In this document: positions 62,101 to 64,000 of the stretch, piece after piece | How the letters are laid out: the number at the start of each line of letters is the position of its first letter | Numbering within the stretch: the first letter of the stretch is position 1 | Source of the DNA: Candidatus Amarolinea dominans | Lineage (GTDB): Bacteria > Chloroflexota > Anaerolineae > SSC4 > Amarolineaceae | Reading direction: 5' to 3' | Assembly (NCBI GenBank): GCA_016719785.1 | Contig: JADJYJ010000008.1 | Coordinates: 310,001 to 374,000 of the forward strand | DNA: 64,000 bases | The notes under the pieces: generated by a model | The model's input: only the letters and a program-made list of their open reading frames with translations | What the model was told of the DNA's origin: nothing | Database searches by the model: none | Program-made: the position numbers and the translations under genes

Positions 62101-62559
62101 GCCAATCGCTACCGGCTGTTCGCCCAATTCATGTCTTGCCTACCCATCCCCGACGCCCCCACCGCCGACCGTGACGCCATCGCCGCGCTGGCCCTCGCGA
62201 TCACCGAACAGGCACGCGCCCGCTACACCCTGCATCGCCAGACTCACCACCGCATCCTGACCGACCTGGGTCAGCCGGGCGCGGCCCTGAACCAGAAGCT
62301 CACCGCCTGGTGGGAGCTGGACTTCCCCGGCTTCATGGTCGAGGTGCGCAAAGCGTTCAAGCGCGAGATCCCGCTGCGGCAGCGGGACGACTGGGAAGGC
62401 TGGCTGGCCGCCCGTCGCGCTGAGCACGCGCAGCGCACAACTGAAATCGTGCGGCTGGAGACGCAGCTCAACGCGCGCGTCTACACGCTGTTCGATCTGG
62501 CGCCGGCTGAGATCAAGATCATCGAAGAGTGTACGAAGTACCGGTACGGCGAAGTCTGA
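59153..62559 (+). CDS. Type IIG-like (Eco57I-type) restriction-modification enzyme, methyltransferase and specificity part
   Basis: About 1,130 residues in the frame following the inserted palindrome. A helical connector (ISDKLKELVFDEVMPEIAGGF, SLSLLYKLLFVLYAEARNLLP) leads to an N6-adenine methyltransferase: KATGSYYTPDYIVDYIV, motif I DPAMGSGHFLVNAVDFL, motif II-like GVDLNPMAVELAKLSLWL, and the catalytic motif IV DAVIGNPPYVRQEQL. A TaqI-like target-recognition region follows (VKGGIYYGVKTGSNEVFII, ILRGEDLRPWFWEDEERWLIF). Type IIG enzymes cut and methylate with one polypeptide. A 63-bp palindromic element lies in frame at 59840-59902 between connector and methyltransferase. The frame is also open from 58798 to 59112, but that stretch is a shadow of the N-terminal part. 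No separate specificity or helicase gene accompanies it. Confidence 0.88.
59840..59902 (+). mobile_element. In-frame 63-bp palindromic element within the restriction gene
   Basis: A near-perfect palindrome (left CCTCACCCCCGGCCCCCTCT..., loop ATTA, right ...GAGGGGGTTGGGGGGCGAGG) exactly 21 codons long. It adds TSPPAPSPLPITGEERGLGG to the protein between NKLAL and VLLVNDRGERKATGSYYTP. The flanking protein reads normally across it. Confidence 0.85.
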
Positions 62560-62567
62560 GCTTTTGC

Positions 62568-62654
62568 GTGAGGTCCGACTACCTGATTGACCGGATGGTC
62601 TACACGCTCTACGGGTTGACCGACGACGAAATCGCCATCGTGGAGGGGCGGTAG
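62568..62654 (+). pseudogene. C-terminal fragment of another restriction/methyltransferase protein
   Basis: Nine bases after the stop of the restriction gene, a frame reads SDYLIDRMVYTLYGLTDDEI and IAIVEGR, then stops. IDxxVYxLYGLTxxEIxIVEG is the usual C-terminal end of many type II/IIG restriction-methyltransferases. The gene just before it ends differently (EECTKYRYGEV), so this is either the original tail displaced by a frameshift or the leftover of a homologue replaced by recombination. Confidence 0.6.
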
Positions 62655-62750
62655 CCAATTCGATCAGTTGACGCCCTGCCTTCCCAGTGCTACAACCCGT
62701 GTCAGACACGCGTTGCCAGGATAGACTCTGCTGATGATGGAGGCCAATCT

Positions 62751-62931
62751 ATGACTATCATGTCGCCACGAACCATCGAAGCCGCTTACGAGAACGGTTT
62801 GTTGTGCCCATCGCTATCTGCTCGAGTACTTCGCGGCGATGGAGCAGCCAAAACCCAATGCCTCGGTGGACAGACGAAATGTCGCTCAACCGGCAGGCGA
62901 TACGGCCTGACCCATCCTTGTGGAGACTCAC
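62751..62931 (+). pseudogene. Fragments of small toxin-antitoxin-like genes
   Basis: ATG 62751 begins MSPRTIEAAYENGLL, the N-terminal strand of DUF104 (AF2212-like antitoxin), but after GLL the normal KPLxPL continuation is missing. The next frame then reads AHRYLLEYFAAMEQPKP and ends at a TGA near 62910. Both look like pieces of real short genes joined by a deletion. They lie directly upstream of fic. Confidence 0.4.
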
Positions 62932-62932
62932 A

Positions 62933-63826
62933 GTGACGCTGAACGAACTCCTGGCCCGTGTCGAAGCCTTACGCGGCGAGGTGGACGCCTTGCGTCCGCT
63001 CGACCCGGAGCAAGAGGCGCGCCTGGTGCAGAAGCTGAACCTGGAGTGGAACTACCATTCCAACGCCATCGAGGGCAACACGCTGACGCTGGGCGAGACG
63101 CGCGCGTTTCTGCTCTACGGCATCACCGCGCAGGGCAAGCCATTTCGGGATTACCTGGACATCCGGGGGCATCATGACGCCATCCGCTACCTGGAAGAGT
63201 TGGTGCGCGGCGGCGAGGCGCTGACCGAGGCCGCGATCCGTGAGCTACACCGCATCTTGCTCGTGGAACCATACGACGTGGACGCCATCACCGCCGATGG
63301 TTGGCCCACGCGACGTCGCATCGCCATCGGCTGTTACAAGACGGCCCCCAACCACGTCCGCACCACCACGGGCGAGACGCACTTCTATGCCACGCCCCTG
63401 GAAACGCCCGCGCTGATGGGCGAGTTGCTGGCCTGGTATCGCCGGGAGGCGCAAGCCGGTGCGCTGCATCCCCTGGTGTTGGCCGCCACATTCCACTACC
63501 GTTTTGTCGCCATCCATCCCTTCGACGACGGCAATGGCCGCATGGCCCGGCTGCTGACCAATCTCATTCTCATGCAGCACGGCTTTGTGCCGGTGGTCAT
63601 CCCGCTGGAGGCACGCGGCGATTATCTGCTGGCGTTGGAGCGAGCCGATGCCGGCGACCTGGCCGATTTCGTCCAGTTGGTGGGCCGGGAGCTGATCCGC
63701 TCGCTGAATCTGACCCTGGCCGCGGCGCGCGGCGAACCCCTGGAGGCGGCCGGCGGCCTGGAGCGCCGGATCCAAAGGCTGCGGGAGCAGTTGGCGGCCT
63801 ATAAGGCCGTTCCCGTTCAGGACTGA
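62933..63826 (+). CDS. Fic/DOC-family AMP-transferase with N-terminal inhibitory helix
   Basis: A 297-residue Fic protein. The catalytic loop HPFDDGNGRMAR (195-206) is complete, with catalytic His195. The N-terminal helix carries SNAIEGN (43-49), the (S/T)xxxE(G/N) inhibitory motif of class II Fic proteins, whose Glu blocks ATP gamma-phosphate placement until released. Such enzymes AMPylate proteins; the targets are not predictable. The C-terminal 60 residues are helical (LAAARGEPLEAAGGLERRI). The start is GTG 62933 with GGAG 9 nt upstream; the frame is open to 62804 but that part overlaps gene debris. Its stop overlaps the end of the convergent TumE-like gene by 10 bp. Confidence 0.9.
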   Translation: MTLNELLARVEALRGEVDALRPLDPEQEARLVQKLNLEWNYHSNAIEGNTLTLGETRAFLLYGITAQGKPFRDYLDIRGHHDAIRYLEELVRGGEALTEAAIRELHRILLVEPYDVDAITADGWPTRRRIAIGCYKTAPNHVRTTTGETHFYATPLETPALMGELLAWYRREAQAGALHPLVLAATFHYRFVAIHPFDDGNGRMARLLTNLILMQHGFVPVVIPLEARGDYLLALERADAGDLADFVQLVGRELIRSLNLTLAAARGEPLEAAGGLERRIQRLREQLAAYKAVPVQD

Positions 63827-64000
63827 GACCGGCGTGTTCGCACGAAGTCCATGAACTCGCGGAAACCGGTCAGGAGGTCGGCGCTGAAAGGCGCAGGCTC
63901 GACATCGTTCTGCGAGCCGTTATGGAAGTGGCGGGGATAGGTGGACACGTTGCGCCAGGCGGTGTTGGGGAAGTTATCATAGCTGCCCCATCATCTCCAG
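63817..64000 (-). CDS. TumE-like (DUF6516) toxin, C-terminal part, probably frameshifted
   Basis: The minus strand reads SYDNFPNTAWRNVSTYPRHF, then HNGSQNDVEPAPFSADLLTG and FREFMDFVRTRRSQS. This matches the C-terminal half of DUF6516/TumE proteins (RYDNxPH...TFPHHxH...V). The frame hits a TGA a few codons upstream (near 63991-63993), but the adjacent frame reads LEMMG, and dropping one base at the GGGG joins them, so an indel is likely. The 5' part lies beyond the window, where a TumA-type antitoxin would be expected. It converges with fic, overlapping by 10 bp. Confidence 0.55.

Overview
The window is GC-rich chromosomal DNA whose gene content best fits a Chloroflexota bacterium (Anaerolineae/Ardenticatenia/Caldilineae-like). 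The hints are an NLR-like NACHT-FGE protein, secreted proteins with dockerin-like EF-hands, a giant mannosyltransferase-PA14-NHL fusion, a tandem glgC pair and abundant short palindromic intergenic repeats. This placement is inference from content; no rRNA or marker gene is present. Most genes have ordinary Shine-Dalgarno sites, and many have clear sigma70-type promoters with 17-bp spacers.

Layout. 1-9.8 kb: a repeat-rich helix-hairpin-helix membrane protein that runs off the left edge, a small zinc-finger protein, a phosphohexomutase, then a surface-polysaccharide cluster (methyltransferase, two glycosyltransferases, flippase) and tRNA-Thr. 9.9-23.1 kb: a defence island with a NACHT-FGE protein whose C-terminus looks like a diversity-generating-retroelement target, an array of palindromic repeats, and a type I restriction operon (hsdM, helix-bundle/zinc-finger protein, hsdS, putative nuclease, hsdR) headed by a caspase-like protease. 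23.2-28.2 kb: a GldA/GldFG-like ABC exporter with a DUF4340 protein. 28.2-38.2 kb: secreted beta-propeller and beta-helix proteins, a HEAT-repeat protein, a GNAT enzyme and two membrane proteins. 38.3-43.4 kb: two tandem ADP-glucose pyrophosphorylase genes, the second lacking key catalytic residues, and a penicillin-acylase-family enzyme. 43.7-47.1 kb: a large hybrid sensor kinase. 47.2-57.2 kb: a MITE-like element, gene remnants, a sulfatase, polyphosphate kinase, an alpha/beta hydrolase and the PA14/NHL mannosyltransferase. 57.7-64 kb: a second defence/accessory region with a type IIG-like restriction-modification enzyme invaded twice by a palindromic element, toxin-antitoxin and restriction-gene debris, a Fic AMP-transferase and the tail of a TumE-like toxin.

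Seven genes are broken by single-base indels, several at homopolymers, which points to uncorrected sequencing or assembly error more than to genuine decay; each is described as one gene in two frames. The most interesting points are the VR-like C-terminus of the NACHT-FGE protein, the caspase-headed restriction operon, the coding-sequence insertions of a palindromic element, and the glgC paralogue that has lost the same two residues as the plant modulatory subunit.
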